Source: Anaerosoma tenue
GTDB lineage: Bacteria > Actinomycetota > Coriobacteriia > Anaerosomatales > Anaerosomataceae
NCBI RefSeq assembly: GCF_023161965.1
Contig: NZ_JALNTY010000001.1
Span: 434,001-498,000, forward strand
Reading direction: 5' to 3'
DNA length: 64,000 bases
Both the position numbers and the translations under genes were made by a program. A model generated the notes under the pieces. It was not told where the DNA came from. It did no database searches and saw nothing but the letters and a program-made list of their open reading frames with translations. How positions within the stretch are numbered: the stretch's first letter is position 1; each line of letters starts with the position of its first letter. Shown here piece after piece: positions 18,532-26,948 of the stretch.

Positions 18532-19814
18532 TCCCCGTCTCTCGTCGTGTAGATGTCGTCGTCTCCGTCCATGAGGCGGGTGAAGGCGCCGAACAGATAC
18601 CGCGCATCGTGCGGACCCGGAGCCGCCTCGGGGTGGTACTGCACCGAGAAGGCCGGGATCTCGAGGGCGCGAACGCCTTCCACCGTCATGTCGTTGAGGT
18701 TCACGTGCGTGAGCTGCACCGGCCCGAACCGCTCCGAACGCACCACCGGTGCCACACCTGCCCGGACCCACGCCCCCAGGTCGCCGGGATCGTGAGTGAG
18801 ACCCTCGCTCATCTCCGGCGCCAGCGGGCCGATCGAACCGTAGTCCACACAGAACCCGTGGTTCTGACTGGTCACCTCCACACGGCCGGTGAGCAGGTTC
18901 ATCACCGGCTGGTTCCCTCCCCTGTGTCCGTACTTGAGCTTGAAGGTGGAGCATCCGAGCGCGAGCGAGAGCATCTGGTGTCCCAGGCAGATACCGAAGA
19001 CCGGCCGTTGCCCCAGTATCTCGCGGAGCGTCTCGTACAGATACGTCACCGCAGCGGGGTCGCCCGGACCATTGGCGAAGAACACGCCGTCCGGCTCGAG
19101 CGCCAGCGCCTCGGCGGCGCTCATCGTGGGCGGGACCACCGTGACCTCGCACCCCGCCTCGGAAAGTCGCCGCAGGATGTTGAACTTGATGCCCGAGTCG
19201 AACGCCACCACCCGGTAGCGCGGCCTCACCGGCAGCACGCCGGTGTCCACCGGCACGCCACCGCCGGCGCACGGTCCTCCGACGCCCCACACGTACGGCT
19301 CCGTGACCGCCACCTCGGCGACGAGGTCGCGCCCCACCAGTCCCGGCGCCGCCGCGGCCTTGGCGGACAGCGACCCGGGATCGAGGTCCTCGGTTGAGAG
19401 CACCGCCCGCATCGCACCGCGCTCGCGCACATGGCGGGTGAGCCGTCTGGTGTCCACGCCGTCGATCGCCACCACGCCGTGCCGCACGAAGAACTCGCCG
19501 AGCGTCTCCTCCGAGCGCCAGTTGGACGCGGTCTCCGACATGCTGCGCATCACGAAGCCGGCCGCGAACACCCCGCGCGACTCCATGTCGGCGGCGTTGG
19601 TGCCGTATACGCCGATGTGCGGCGCGGTCATCGTCACGATCTGCCCCGCATACGAGGGATCGGTCATGACCTCCTGGTAGCCGGCGAGCGACGTGTTGAA
19701 CACGATCTCGCCCGTGCTCTCGCCCGCCACCCCGCAGCTCCAACCATGGAAGGCCGTGCCGTCTTCGAACGCCAGGAGCGCCGGCTTCCGCGCCTGTTCC
19801 GGCTGTTGTGCCAC
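18528..19814 (-). CDS. carA: Carbamoyl phosphate synthase small (glutaminase) subunit
   Basis: A 428-residue subunit with the CPSase_sm_chain domain (ALLAFEDGTAFHGWS, later FNTSLAGYQEVMTDPSYAGQ). The class I glutaminase follows, with nucleophile Cys in FGICLGHQMLSLALG and the His/Glu pair in SVQYHPEAAPGP. GTG 19814 is chosen because it overlaps the pyrC stop (TAGTG) and has an AAGGTGG site 7 bases upstream; the frame is open further upstream but overlaps pyrC deeply. It supplies ammonia to CarB. Confidence 0.95.
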   Translation of the reverse strand: MAQQPEQARKPALLAFEDGTAFHGWSCGVAGESTGEIVFNTSLAGYQEVMTDPSYAGQIVTMTAPHIGVYGTNAADMESRGVFAAGFVMRSMSETASNWRSEETLGEFFVRHGVVAIDGVDTRRLTRHVRERGAMRAVLSTEDLDPGSLSAKAAAAPGLVGRDLVAEVAVTEPYVWGVGGPCAGGGVPVDTGVLPVRPRYRVVAFDSGIKFNILRRLSEAGCEVTVVPPTMSAAEALALEPDGVFFANGPGDPAAVTYLYETLREILGQRPVFGICLGHQMLSLALGCSTFKLKYGHRGGNQPVMNLLTGRVEVTSQNHGFCVDYGSIGPLAPEMSEGLTHDPGDLGAWVRAGVAPVVRSERFGPVQLTHVNLNDMTVEGVRALEIPAFSVQYHPEAAPGPHDARYLFGAFTRLMDGDDDIYTTRDGE

Positions 19815-21103
19815 TACACGACCACCTTCCCTTTGCGGACCACCCACGAGCCGCCCACGAGCACGTCGCTCGCCCGGCCGAGCAGACTCGCACCGGTGAA
19901 CGCCGAGTTGCGCGACCTGGAGACGAACCATCCGGGCGTCACGTCGACGCGCGCCTCGGGGTCCACCACGGTGATGTCGGCCGGGAAGCCGGCCTCCAGA
20001 CGCATCTCGGGAAGGTTCGCCGCTGAGCGTGGGTTGTGACACATCACACGGCACACGCCCGCCCAGTCGAGCTTGCCGGTCGCCACCAGATGGGTGTTCA
20101 CCAACGACAGCGCCGTCTCGAGACCGGTGGTGCCGTTGGGGGCCAGCTCGAACTCGAGCTCCTTCTCATGCACCGCGTGGGGCGCATGGTCGGTGGCGAT
20201 GCAGTCCACCGTGCCGTCGAGCAGACCCTCCACCATCGCCTCGCGATCGGCCGGCGTCCTGAGCGGTGGATTCATCTTGAGGTCGGTGTCGTAGGTGACC
20301 AGGCTGTCCTCGTCGAGGAACAGGTGATGCGGGGTGACCTCGCAGGTCACCGCGACTCCGCGCGCCTTGGCGCGGCGCACGAGCTCCAGCGAACCTGCGG
20401 TGGAGAGATGCGCGAGGTGCAACCTGCAGCCGGTGAGCTCGGCAAGCGCGATGTCTCGCGCCACCATCGTCTCCTCGGCCTCGGCGGGAATGCCCGGCAG
20501 ACCCATGCGCGTGGACACCGCGCCCTCGTTCACCACACCGCCGCCGGCGAGCGACTCGTCCTCGCAGTGGGCTATCAGCGGCACGTCGAAACGCTTGATG
20601 TAGTCCATCGCCACACGCGTCATCCCGGCGCTCTGGATACCATGGCCGTCATCCGAGAAGGCCACCGCCCCCTCGGCCACCATGTCGCCGACCTCCGCGA
20701 GCTGCTCGCCCGCCTGTCCCGCGGTCACCGCGCCGATCGGGTACACACGGACCACGCCGGTCTCCTCAGCGCGCTCGATCACGAACCGCACCGTCGAGCC
20801 GCTGTCGCACACAGGCGCGGTGTTGGGCATGCAGGCGACGGCTGTGAACCCTCCGTGAGCAGCGGCCCGCGTGCCGCTCGCGATCGTCTCCTTGTACTCC
20901 TGTCCCGGCTCGCGCAGGTGCACGTGGATGTCGGCCAGCCCGGGAAGCAGCACCTTCTCGGCGCAGTCGACCACCTCGGCGCCCGGCGCCTCGAGATCCT
21001 CGCCCACGCCGGCGATGACACCGTTCTCCACCAGAACGTCGAGCACCCCGTCCACGCCGGCAGCGGGATCCACGACCCGTCCTCCCTTAAGCAGCAGCGC
21101 CAC
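19814..21103 (-). CDS. pyrC: Dihydroorotase
   Basis: A 429-residue type I dihydroorotase, closing carbamoyl aspartate to dihydroorotate. Metal ligands are in DIHVHLREPGQEYKE; further motifs are GGFTAVACMPNTAPV, LHLAHLSTAG and the catalytic Asp in CIATDHAPH. The GTG at 21103 gives the usual start VALLLKGGRVVDPA and overlaps pyrB by 17 bases; GTG 21112 is an alternative. Its stop overlaps the carA start. Confidence 0.95.
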   Translation of the reverse strand: MALLLKGGRVVDPAAGVDGVLDVLVENGVIAGVGEDLEAPGAEVVDCAEKVLLPGLADIHVHLREPGQEYKETIASGTRAAAHGGFTAVACMPNTAPVCDSGSTVRFVIERAEETGVVRVYPIGAVTAGQAGEQLAEVGDMVAEGAVAFSDDGHGIQSAGMTRVAMDYIKRFDVPLIAHCEDESLAGGGVVNEGAVSTRMGLPGIPAEAEETMVARDIALAELTGCRLHLAHLSTAGSLELVRRAKARGVAVTCEVTPHHLFLDEDSLVTYDTDLKMNPPLRTPADREAMVEGLLDGTVDCIATDHAPHAVHEKELEFELAPNGTTGLETALSLVNTHLVATGKLDWAGVCRVMCHNPRSAANLPEMRLEAGFPADITVVDPEARVDVTPGWFVSRSRNSAFTGASLLGRASDVLVGGSWVVRKGKVVV

Positions 21104-22022
21104 TCTCAGCACCCCCCAGCAGCAGATACATCGCGGCCATGCGCACGGCCACACCGGACTCCACCTGGCCGAGGATGACGCTCCTCGGCGAATCGGCCAC
21201 ATCCGCCGAGATCTCCACGCCACGGTTCATCGGCCCGGGATGCATGACGATCGCGTGTGACGGCATCGCGGCCAGCCGGTCAGCGTTCATGCCGTACAGC
21301 ATGGCGTACTCCCGGTTGCTCGGGAACGGCATGCGGGTCGCGCGCTCGAACTGCACCCGTAGCAGATACGCGACGTCGAGGGTGGGCAGCACCTCGTCGA
21401 GGTCGTAGCACACTTCGGCGCCCAGAACGTCGGGGCGCGCGGGCATCAGCGTGGGCGGACCGATGATCACAGGGGTGGCGCCCATCATCCGCAGCGCGGG
21501 CACCAGCGACCCCGCCACACGCGAGTGGCAGACATCCCCCACGATGCCCACCCGAAGCCCCTCGAGCCTGCCGAGCGACTGCCGCATCGTATAGAGGTCG
21601 AGCAGCGCTTGCGTGGGGTGCTGGTGGATGCCGTCGCCGCCGTTGATGACCGAGCAGTCCATCACCTCGGCGAGCATCTGCGGCGCTCCCGCATACTTGT
21701 GACGCACCACCACGAGGTCGCACGACATCGCCGCGAGCGTCCTGGCGGTGTCGCGCAGCGTCTCGCCCTTGGCGGTGGCCGAGGCCGAGGCGGTGAAGTT
21801 GATACCGTCTGCCGAGAGGCGCTTGGCGGCGATCTCGAATGAGGTGCGCGTGCGCGTGGACGGCTCGAAGAAGAGGTTCACGATCGTACGGCCGCGCAGT
21901 GTGGGGACCTTCTTGATGCGCCGCTGGTTGACCTCGGCGAGCGACTCGGCCGTGTCGAGGATCAGAGTGACCTCGTTGGAGGTGAGGTCATCCATCGTCA
22001 TGATGTGTCTGTTGGAGAGCAT
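21087..22022 (-). CDS. pyrB: Aspartate carbamoyltransferase catalytic subunit
   Basis: A 311-residue ATCase. The carbamoyl phosphate loop is FFEPSTRTRTSFE, the HPTQALLDLYT segment binds substrate, and DVCHSRVAGSLVPAL and the aspartate-binding LLRVQFER follow. It commits carbamoyl phosphate to pyrimidines. No pyrI regulatory subunit is present, so control probably comes from PyrR and from CarB allostery. It starts 7 bases after the pyrR stop. Confidence 0.96.
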   Translation of the reverse strand: MLSNRHIMTMDDLTSNEVTLILDTAESLAEVNQRRIKKVPTLRGRTIVNLFFEPSTRTRTSFEIAAKRLSADGINFTASASATAKGETLRDTARTLAAMSCDLVVVRHKYAGAPQMLAEVMDCSVINGGDGIHQHPTQALLDLYTMRQSLGRLEGLRVGIVGDVCHSRVAGSLVPALRMMGATPVIIGPPTLMPARPDVLGAEVCYDLDEVLPTLDVAYLLRVQFERATRMPFPSNREYAMLYGMNADRLAAMPSHAIVMHPGPMNRGVEISADVADSPRSVILGQVESGVAVRMAAMYLLLGGAESGAAA

Positions 22023-22028
22023 AGCGGC

Positions 22029-22595
<567 letters not shown>

Positions 22596-22622
22596 TCATC
22601 GTCGTGACCGGCTCCGCGGAGG

Positions 22623-22658
22623 GAACGAAAACGCCCTCTCGCGGCGGGCAAGAAGGCG
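22623..22658 (-). terminator. pyr leader attenuator terminator
   Basis: On the minus strand CGCCTTCT pairs over 8 bp (one G-U) with AGAGGGCG around an 11-base loop and is followed by TTTTCGTTC. It sits between the PyrR-binding loop and pyrR, as expected of a transcription attenuator. Confidence 0.75.
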
Positions 22659-22723
22659 GCTGCTTCGACTGCGCACACCCCATGTGGCGAGGTGTTGCGG
22701 GCTATGCGATTGGCTTCCTTGCC

Positions 22724-22737
22724 GGCCTCACGGGACC
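22724..22737 (-). promoter_or_regulatory. PyrR-binding RNA loop in the pyr leader
   Basis: The RNA reads GGUCCCGUGAGGCC, matching the Bacillus consensus ARUCCNGNGAGGYU at 12 of 14 positions. It lies about 20 bases into the transcript and upstream of the attenuator hairpin, the expected anti-antiterminator position. Confidence 0.75.
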
Positions 22738-22756
22738 GGTATTAAAGGTCGCACCG

Positions 22757-22785
22757 AGAGTACCAGGAGACCGGACGCGGGACAA
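22757..22785 (-). promoter_or_regulatory. pyr operon promoter
   Basis: Minus-strand TTGTCC (22780-22785) and TACTCT (22757-22762) are 17 bases apart. The -35 element starts 2 bases beyond the stop codon of the histidine kinase gene, so the intergenic space is fully used by promoter and leader. Confidence 0.65.
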
Positions 22786-22787
22786 CC

Positions 22788-24149
22788 CTACCGTTCGTCA
22801 CCGGACAGCGGCAGCCGCACCACGAAGGCCGCGCCGCCCAGATCGCTGGGATGAGCGCCCACCCGGCCGCCGTGACGCTCCACGATCTCGCGCACCACCG
22901 CCAGGCCGATGCCGAGGCCACCGCTCGCGCGGGTGCGGGCCGGATCCGCGCGCCAGAAGCGCGTGAATACCTTGTCGCGGTCGTCCTCGGCCACACCGAT
23001 GCCCGAGTCGGCCACCTCTATCACGGCCTCCGCGCCCTCGCGGAGCAGACGTACGCGCACCACACCGCCTTCGGGCGTGTACCGGGCCGCGTTGGAGAGC
23101 AGGTTGCCCACCGCCTGGATGAGGCGATCCGCGTCGCCGTGGGCGCGCAGACCGGGAGCCACCGACTCCTCGAGCCGGTGGCCGGTAGACTCCATCAGCG
23201 CGCGCGAGTTCTCCACGGCGAGCGCCACCGTGGCCGAGAGGTCGATCGGCGAGAGGGTGAACGGCGCCGCACCCGTCTCCAGACGCGACAGCTCGAGGAT
23301 CGACTGCGTGAGACGGCCGAGCCTCACGGTCTCGTCGTGGATGAGGGACAGCCGCTCCTCGTCGGTGGGCAGCACGCCGTCCTGCATGGCTTCCACGGTG
23401 GCCTGGATCGCCTGGAGCGGCGTCCGAAGCTCGTGGGCCACGTCGGCGGTGAGCTGCTGCTCGAACCGCCGCTCGGCCTCCACCGCGTCGGCCATCTGAT
23501 CGAAGGTCGCCCCGAGATCCGCCACCGGATCGCCGCCGCTCATGCCCGTGCGTGCCGAGCGGTCGCCGGCCCTGATGCGCTCGGCGGTCCGCGTGACCGC
23601 TTCGATGGGGCGTGCGATGCCGCGTGAGTAGAGCGCGCCGGCCACCGACGCAAGCGCCACGGCGATCGCGGCAGCGAGCCCCAGCGCCCAGAGCGACGTC
23701 TGACGCAGCCACTCGTCGCGCTCGGTGAAGATGCCGCCGCGGGTACGCTGCGTCACGATCGCGGTGCCCACGACCTCGCCGCTCACCACGATGTCCGCCT
23801 CGGCCGTGACCTCGGTCCAACCGGCCGACGGCTCCTCCTCGGCAGACCCGTCCACTGTGCGCGCGATCAGCTCACCCGTGTCGTCGAACAGCTGCACCCG
23901 CAGGTCCGCCGAGACGGCCACGTGCAGCAACCCCGTGCTCGCGGCGGTGTCCCAGTCGCCCGCCCTCTCGTACTGCACCGCGAAGTAGTCGGCGATCTCG
24001 GCGGCGCGGTCCTGCAATCCGCGCTCGATATAGCGCTCGAACTGGCGCTGCCAGGTGACGGTGAGCACCACCGCCGCGATCACCGCTGTGGCAACGGCCA
24101 CGGCGGCGAACGCCACCGCCAATCGGAACGGCAGGCTCCTGTGCCTCAT
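22788..24149 (-). CDS. Two-component sensor histidine kinase
   Basis: A 453-residue membrane kinase. Transmembrane helices lie at about residues 10-32 and 152-174 and flank a roughly 115-residue extracytoplasmic sensor. A HAMP domain (about 175-228) follows. The HisKA phospho-acceptor is His239 in TADVAHELRTPLQ, and the ATPase domain has NLLSNAARYTPEGG, DSGIGV and GGLGIGLAVV. The ATG overlaps the response regulator stop by one base (TGATG). The signal is not deducible; the sensor region has no named domain I recognise. Confidence 0.94.
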   Translation of the reverse strand: MRHRSLPFRLAVAFAAVAVATAVIAAVVLTVTWQRQFERYIERGLQDRAAEIADYFAVQYERAGDWDTAASTGLLHVAVSADLRVQLFDDTGELIARTVDGSAEEEPSAGWTEVTAEADIVVSGEVVGTAIVTQRTRGGIFTERDEWLRQTSLWALGLAAAIAVALASVAGALYSRGIARPIEAVTRTAERIRAGDRSARTGMSGGDPVADLGATFDQMADAVEAERRFEQQLTADVAHELRTPLQAIQATVEAMQDGVLPTDEERLSLIHDETVRLGRLTQSILELSRLETGAAPFTLSPIDLSATVALAVENSRALMESTGHRLEESVAPGLRAHGDADRLIQAVGNLLSNAARYTPEGGVVRVRLLREGAEAVIEVADSGIGVAEDDRDKVFTRFWRADPARTRASGGLGIGLAVVREIVERHGGRVGAHPSDLGGAAFVVRLPLSGDER

Positions 24150-24853
24150 CACGCCAGCGCCGGAGGCTCGAAGCGATACCCCACGCCGAAGACGGTGTGG
24201 ATGAACCGCGGTTCCTTGGGATCGTCGCCGAGCTTGGCCCGGAGGTTCTTCACGTGGGAGTCTATGGCCCGCTCATACCCCTCGAAGTCATAGCCGAGGA
24301 CCTTCTCCACCAGCTCCATGCGCGAGTAGACCCGGCCCGGGTAGCGTGAGAGCGTCACCAGCAGCTTGTACTCGCTCGCGGTGAGATCGATCTCGGCGCC
24401 GTCCACGAACACCTTGTGTCCAGCGAGATCGATGTCGAGCGGGCCGTACTCCAACCGCGAACGCTGCGGCTCCACGTCGGCCTTCGCGCGTCGCAAGAGC
24501 GCCCGCAGACGGGCCACCAGCTCGCGGGGCGAGAACGGCTTCACGAGGTAGTCGTCGGCTCCGAGGTCGAGACCGGCGATCCGCTCCTCCTCGGCGCCCT
24601 TCGCGGTGAGCATGATGATCGGCACGTCCGACACGTCGCGGATCCGGCGGCAGACCTCCTCACCGGGCACCCTCGGCAGGTTCAGGTCGAGCACGACGCC
24701 CTCATAGACGTGCGCGGCGAACGCCTCGAGCGCGGCCGCGCCGTCGGCCACTGCGGTGACCCAGTACCCCTCGCGTTCGAGGTAGGCCTCCACCACCGAG
24801 CGCGTCTGCGCCTCATCCTCCACAACGAGTATCCTGCGGGTGTCCGCTGCCAT
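24149..24853 (-). CDS. OmpR/PhoB-family response regulator
   Basis: A 234-residue regulator. The receiver domain (residues 1-120) has the acidic pair Glu12/Asp13, the phospho-acceptor Asp56 in VVLDLNLP, Thr83 and Lys105 in DDYLVKPFS. The C-terminal winged helix (about 135-230) has LTASEYKLLVTLSRYPGRVY and RAIDSHVKNLRAKLGDDP. ATG 24853 has GGAGG 5 bases upstream. Co-transcribed with the histidine kinase; targets unknown. Confidence 0.95.
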   Translation of the reverse strand: MAADTRRILVVEDEAQTRSVVEAYLEREGYWVTAVADGAAALEAFAAHVYEGVVLDLNLPRVPGEEVCRRIRDVSDVPIIMLTAKGAEEERIAGLDLGADDYLVKPFSPRELVARLRALLRRAKADVEPQRSRLEYGPLDIDLAGHKVFVDGAEIDLTASEYKLLVTLSRYPGRVYSRMELVEKVLGYDFEGYERAIDSHVKNLRAKLGDDPKEPRFIHTVFGVGYRFEPPALA

Positions 24854-24938
24854 CACGCCTCCTCCATATCACCCACACGATAGCACCGCCCTGCGGGTGC
24901 GGCGCGCAGCGGATGTGGAGGTCCCGTGGAGAGTGAGG

Positions 24939-25940
24939 CTATCCTCCCGGCAGGACGAGCGGCATGACCTCGTCACCCGCCGCGGTCCGTCCCATCGACT
25001 CCGGCTGCAACCGGGAGAGCGGCTCGGCCAGGTCGGCGGGCAGCGGATCGAGCAGGTCGATCGTCTCGCCGGTGGCGGGGTGCTCGAACGCTATCCGGTA
25101 TGCGTGCAGGAACTGCCGCTCCAGGCCGAGGTCGGCCTTCGGCCTTCTCCGCCCGTACATCGGGTCGCCCACCACGGGGTGGTCGATGTAGAGCATGTGC
25201 ACTCTGATCTGGTGCGTCCGGCCGGTGTAGAGCTTGCATTCCACCAGCGTATAGCCGTCGTCGTGCGTGCCCGCCATGTACCGGTCGAGCACCCGGAAGG
25301 TGGTCACCGACTGCTTGGCGTCCGGATGGTCGCTCACCGCCATCCGCAAGCGGTCCTTGGGGTGGCGGGCCAGCGGCGCGTCGATGATGCCGGTATCGGG
25401 CGCGATGTAGCCGTGCACCAGGGTCACGTAGCGGCGCTCCACCGAGCGGATCTTGAGCGCCTCGGAAAGCGCGATCTGCGTCTCGTCGGTCTTGGCCACC
25501 ATCATCAGCCCCGACGTGTCCTTGTCGAGCCGGTGGACGATGCCGGGACGCTCCTCGCCCGCCTGTGTGCCGAGGTCGTCGGTGTGCGCGAGCAACGCGT
25601 GCACGAGCGTCCCCGACGTATGGCCGCGAGCGGGATGCACCACGAGCCCCGCGGGCTTCGACAGCACGAGGAGGTGCGCGTCCTCGTACCGGATGTCCAG
25701 CGGGATGTCTTCGGCCTCGAGAACGGTCTCTTCCTCAGTCATCACGAAGACCTCGATGCGCTCGCCCGCCCGCACGAGATGGCGCTTGGTGGCGACGTCG
25801 CCGTTGACCCGCACGGCTCCCTCGGCCAGAAGACGCTGCGCGGCGGAGCGCGAGTGTGCGAGATCGGCCTGCGCCATCAAGACGTCAAGCCGGGTGCCGG
25901 CCTCCTCGGCACGGACGTTATGCGTCAGGCGTTCCGGCAT
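24939..25940 (-). CDS. RluA/RluD-family pseudouridine synthase
   Basis: A 333-residue RNA-modifying enzyme. An S4 RNA-binding domain (TRLDVLMAQADLAHSRSAAQ) precedes the catalytic domain with the catalytic aspartate in VHRLDKDTSGLMM. YTGRTHQIRVHMLYIDHPVVGD is the other family signature. It probably isomerises uridines of 23S rRNA (RluD-like), but the exact site cannot be assigned. The start ATG 25940 gives MPERLTHNVRAEEAG and overlaps lspA by 23 bases, the usual lspA-rluD pairing. Confidence 0.93.
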   Translation of the reverse strand: MPERLTHNVRAEEAGTRLDVLMAQADLAHSRSAAQRLLAEGAVRVNGDVATKRHLVRAGERIEVFVMTEEETVLEAEDIPLDIRYEDAHLLVLSKPAGLVVHPARGHTSGTLVHALLAHTDDLGTQAGEERPGIVHRLDKDTSGLMMVAKTDETQIALSEALKIRSVERRYVTLVHGYIAPDTGIIDAPLARHPKDRLRMAVSDHPDAKQSVTTFRVLDRYMAGTHDDGYTLVECKLYTGRTHQIRVHMLYIDHPVVGDPMYGRRRPKADLGLERQFLHAYRIAFEHPATGETIDLLDPLPADLAEPLSRLQPESMGRTAAGDEVMPLVLPGG

Positions 25941-26466
25941 CGTTGCCGAGCACCTCCCGCGACATGTCGGCGCCCGGGACGCTGTCTTCGGTGGCCGCAG
26001 CGGACACGGAGAGCGGCCCACGGCCGAACAACAGGACCCCTACGAGGATGGCCACACCCACGTCGAGCGCGATGTCCGCCACGTTGAAGACCGGGAACCA
26101 GCCGAGGTCGAAGAAGTCGGTGACCGCACCGGCGCCCGCGCGATCGATCAGGTTGCCGATGGCGCCTCCCGATACGAGAGCGAGCGCGATGCGCGCCCAC
26201 CCGCTTTCGAGCCGCACGGTCAGCACCACGTAGGCCACGACCGCAAGCATCGCCACCGCGGTGGCGATCAGGAACCACTGCTGGCCCCGGAGCATGCCGA
26301 AGGCGGCTCCGGTGTTCTCGATGTGCGTGAGCCAGAGCACACCGTCGATGACCGGGATCTGCTCGTAGACGTCCATGGACGCGCGCACGACCGCTTTGGT
26401 CGCCTGGTCGATCGCCACGACAGCCGCGACGATAGCGGCGAACGCCAGCCCCCGACGGACCGTCAC
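25918..26466 (-). CDS. lspA: Lipoprotein signal peptidase
   Basis: A 182-residue membrane aspartic protease with four helices. Conserved regions are VAIDQATKAVVRAS, HIENTGAAFGML, GNLIDRAGAGAVTDFFD and the catalytic FNVADIALDVG. It cleaves prolipoproteins before the lipidated cysteine; likely clients in this window are the PstS, BMP and DUF4349 lipoproteins. GTG 26466 overlaps the stop of the TraR gene (TAGTG) with an AGGAG site 8 bases upstream. The C-terminal 30 residues are a variable acidic tail. Confidence 0.95.
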   Translation of the reverse strand: MTVRRGLAFAAIVAAVVAIDQATKAVVRASMDVYEQIPVIDGVLWLTHIENTGAAFGMLRGQQWFLIATAVAMLAVVAYVVLTVRLESGWARIALALVSGGAIGNLIDRAGAGAVTDFFDLGWFPVFNVADIALDVGVAILVGVLLFGRGPLSVSAAATEDSVPGADMSREVLGNDAGTPDA

Positions 26467-26831
26467 TACGCGTTCTCCTCGCGTTCCTTGCAGGCGATGC
26501 ACAGGTCCGCCTCGGGCATGGCCTCGAGGCGCGCCGGCGCTATCGGCTCGCCGCAGCGGACGCAGATGCCGTACGTCCCGTCCTCGATGCGGGCAAGCGC
26601 CCGATCGATCTGCGCGAGCCCCTCGCGTGCCTGGTGCTCGAGGCTCAGATCGAGCTCACGCGAGAAGGTCGCCGAACCCTGGTCGGCCATGTGATCGCGA
26701 TAGTTGTTCTCGCCGGAGACGTCCGAGAGCGTCTCCGAGTCAGAGCGCTCATACTCGGCGATCTCCTCGAGCACCCGTTCGCGCTCGCGCTCCAGCGACT
26801 CCTTCAGCGCGGCGATATCAAGCGCCTTCAT
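26466..26831 (-). CDS. TraR/DksA-family zinc-finger protein
   Basis: A 121-residue protein with a long N-terminal coiled coil (ALKESLERERERVLEEIAEYERSD) and a C-terminal four-cysteine zinc finger, CVRCGEPI...LCIAC. Family members bind the RNA polymerase secondary channel; short ones like this are often called YteA/TraR-type. GGGAGGA lies 6 bases upstream of the ATG. It is the first gene of the traR-lspA-rluD group; a TATAAC-type -10 lies just upstream. Confidence 0.9.
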   Translation of the reverse strand: MKALDIAALKESLERERERVLEEIAEYERSDSETLSDVSGENNYRDHMADQGSATFSRELDLSLEHQAREGLAQIDRALARIEDGTYGICVRCGEPIAPARLEAMPEADLCIACKEREENA

Positions 26832-26864
26832 CGTCTATCCTCCCTGCGTGCGGGGGTTATACTA

Positions 26865-26889
26865 CGGCGCCTCCCCGCAGGAGGCGCCG
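26865..26889 (-). terminator. Hairpin after ileS
   Basis: CGGCGCCTCC (26865-26874) pairs perfectly over 10 bp with GGAGGCGCCG (26880-26889) around a 5-base loop, between the ileS stop and the traR-like start. There is no clear U-run, so it may be a weak or factor-dependent terminator. Confidence 0.55.
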
Positions 26890-26948
26890 GTCAGGTCCAC
26901 GTTCCCGAGTATATACCACGGGGCTGTGACGCGCCCCGCGCCCGCGGC

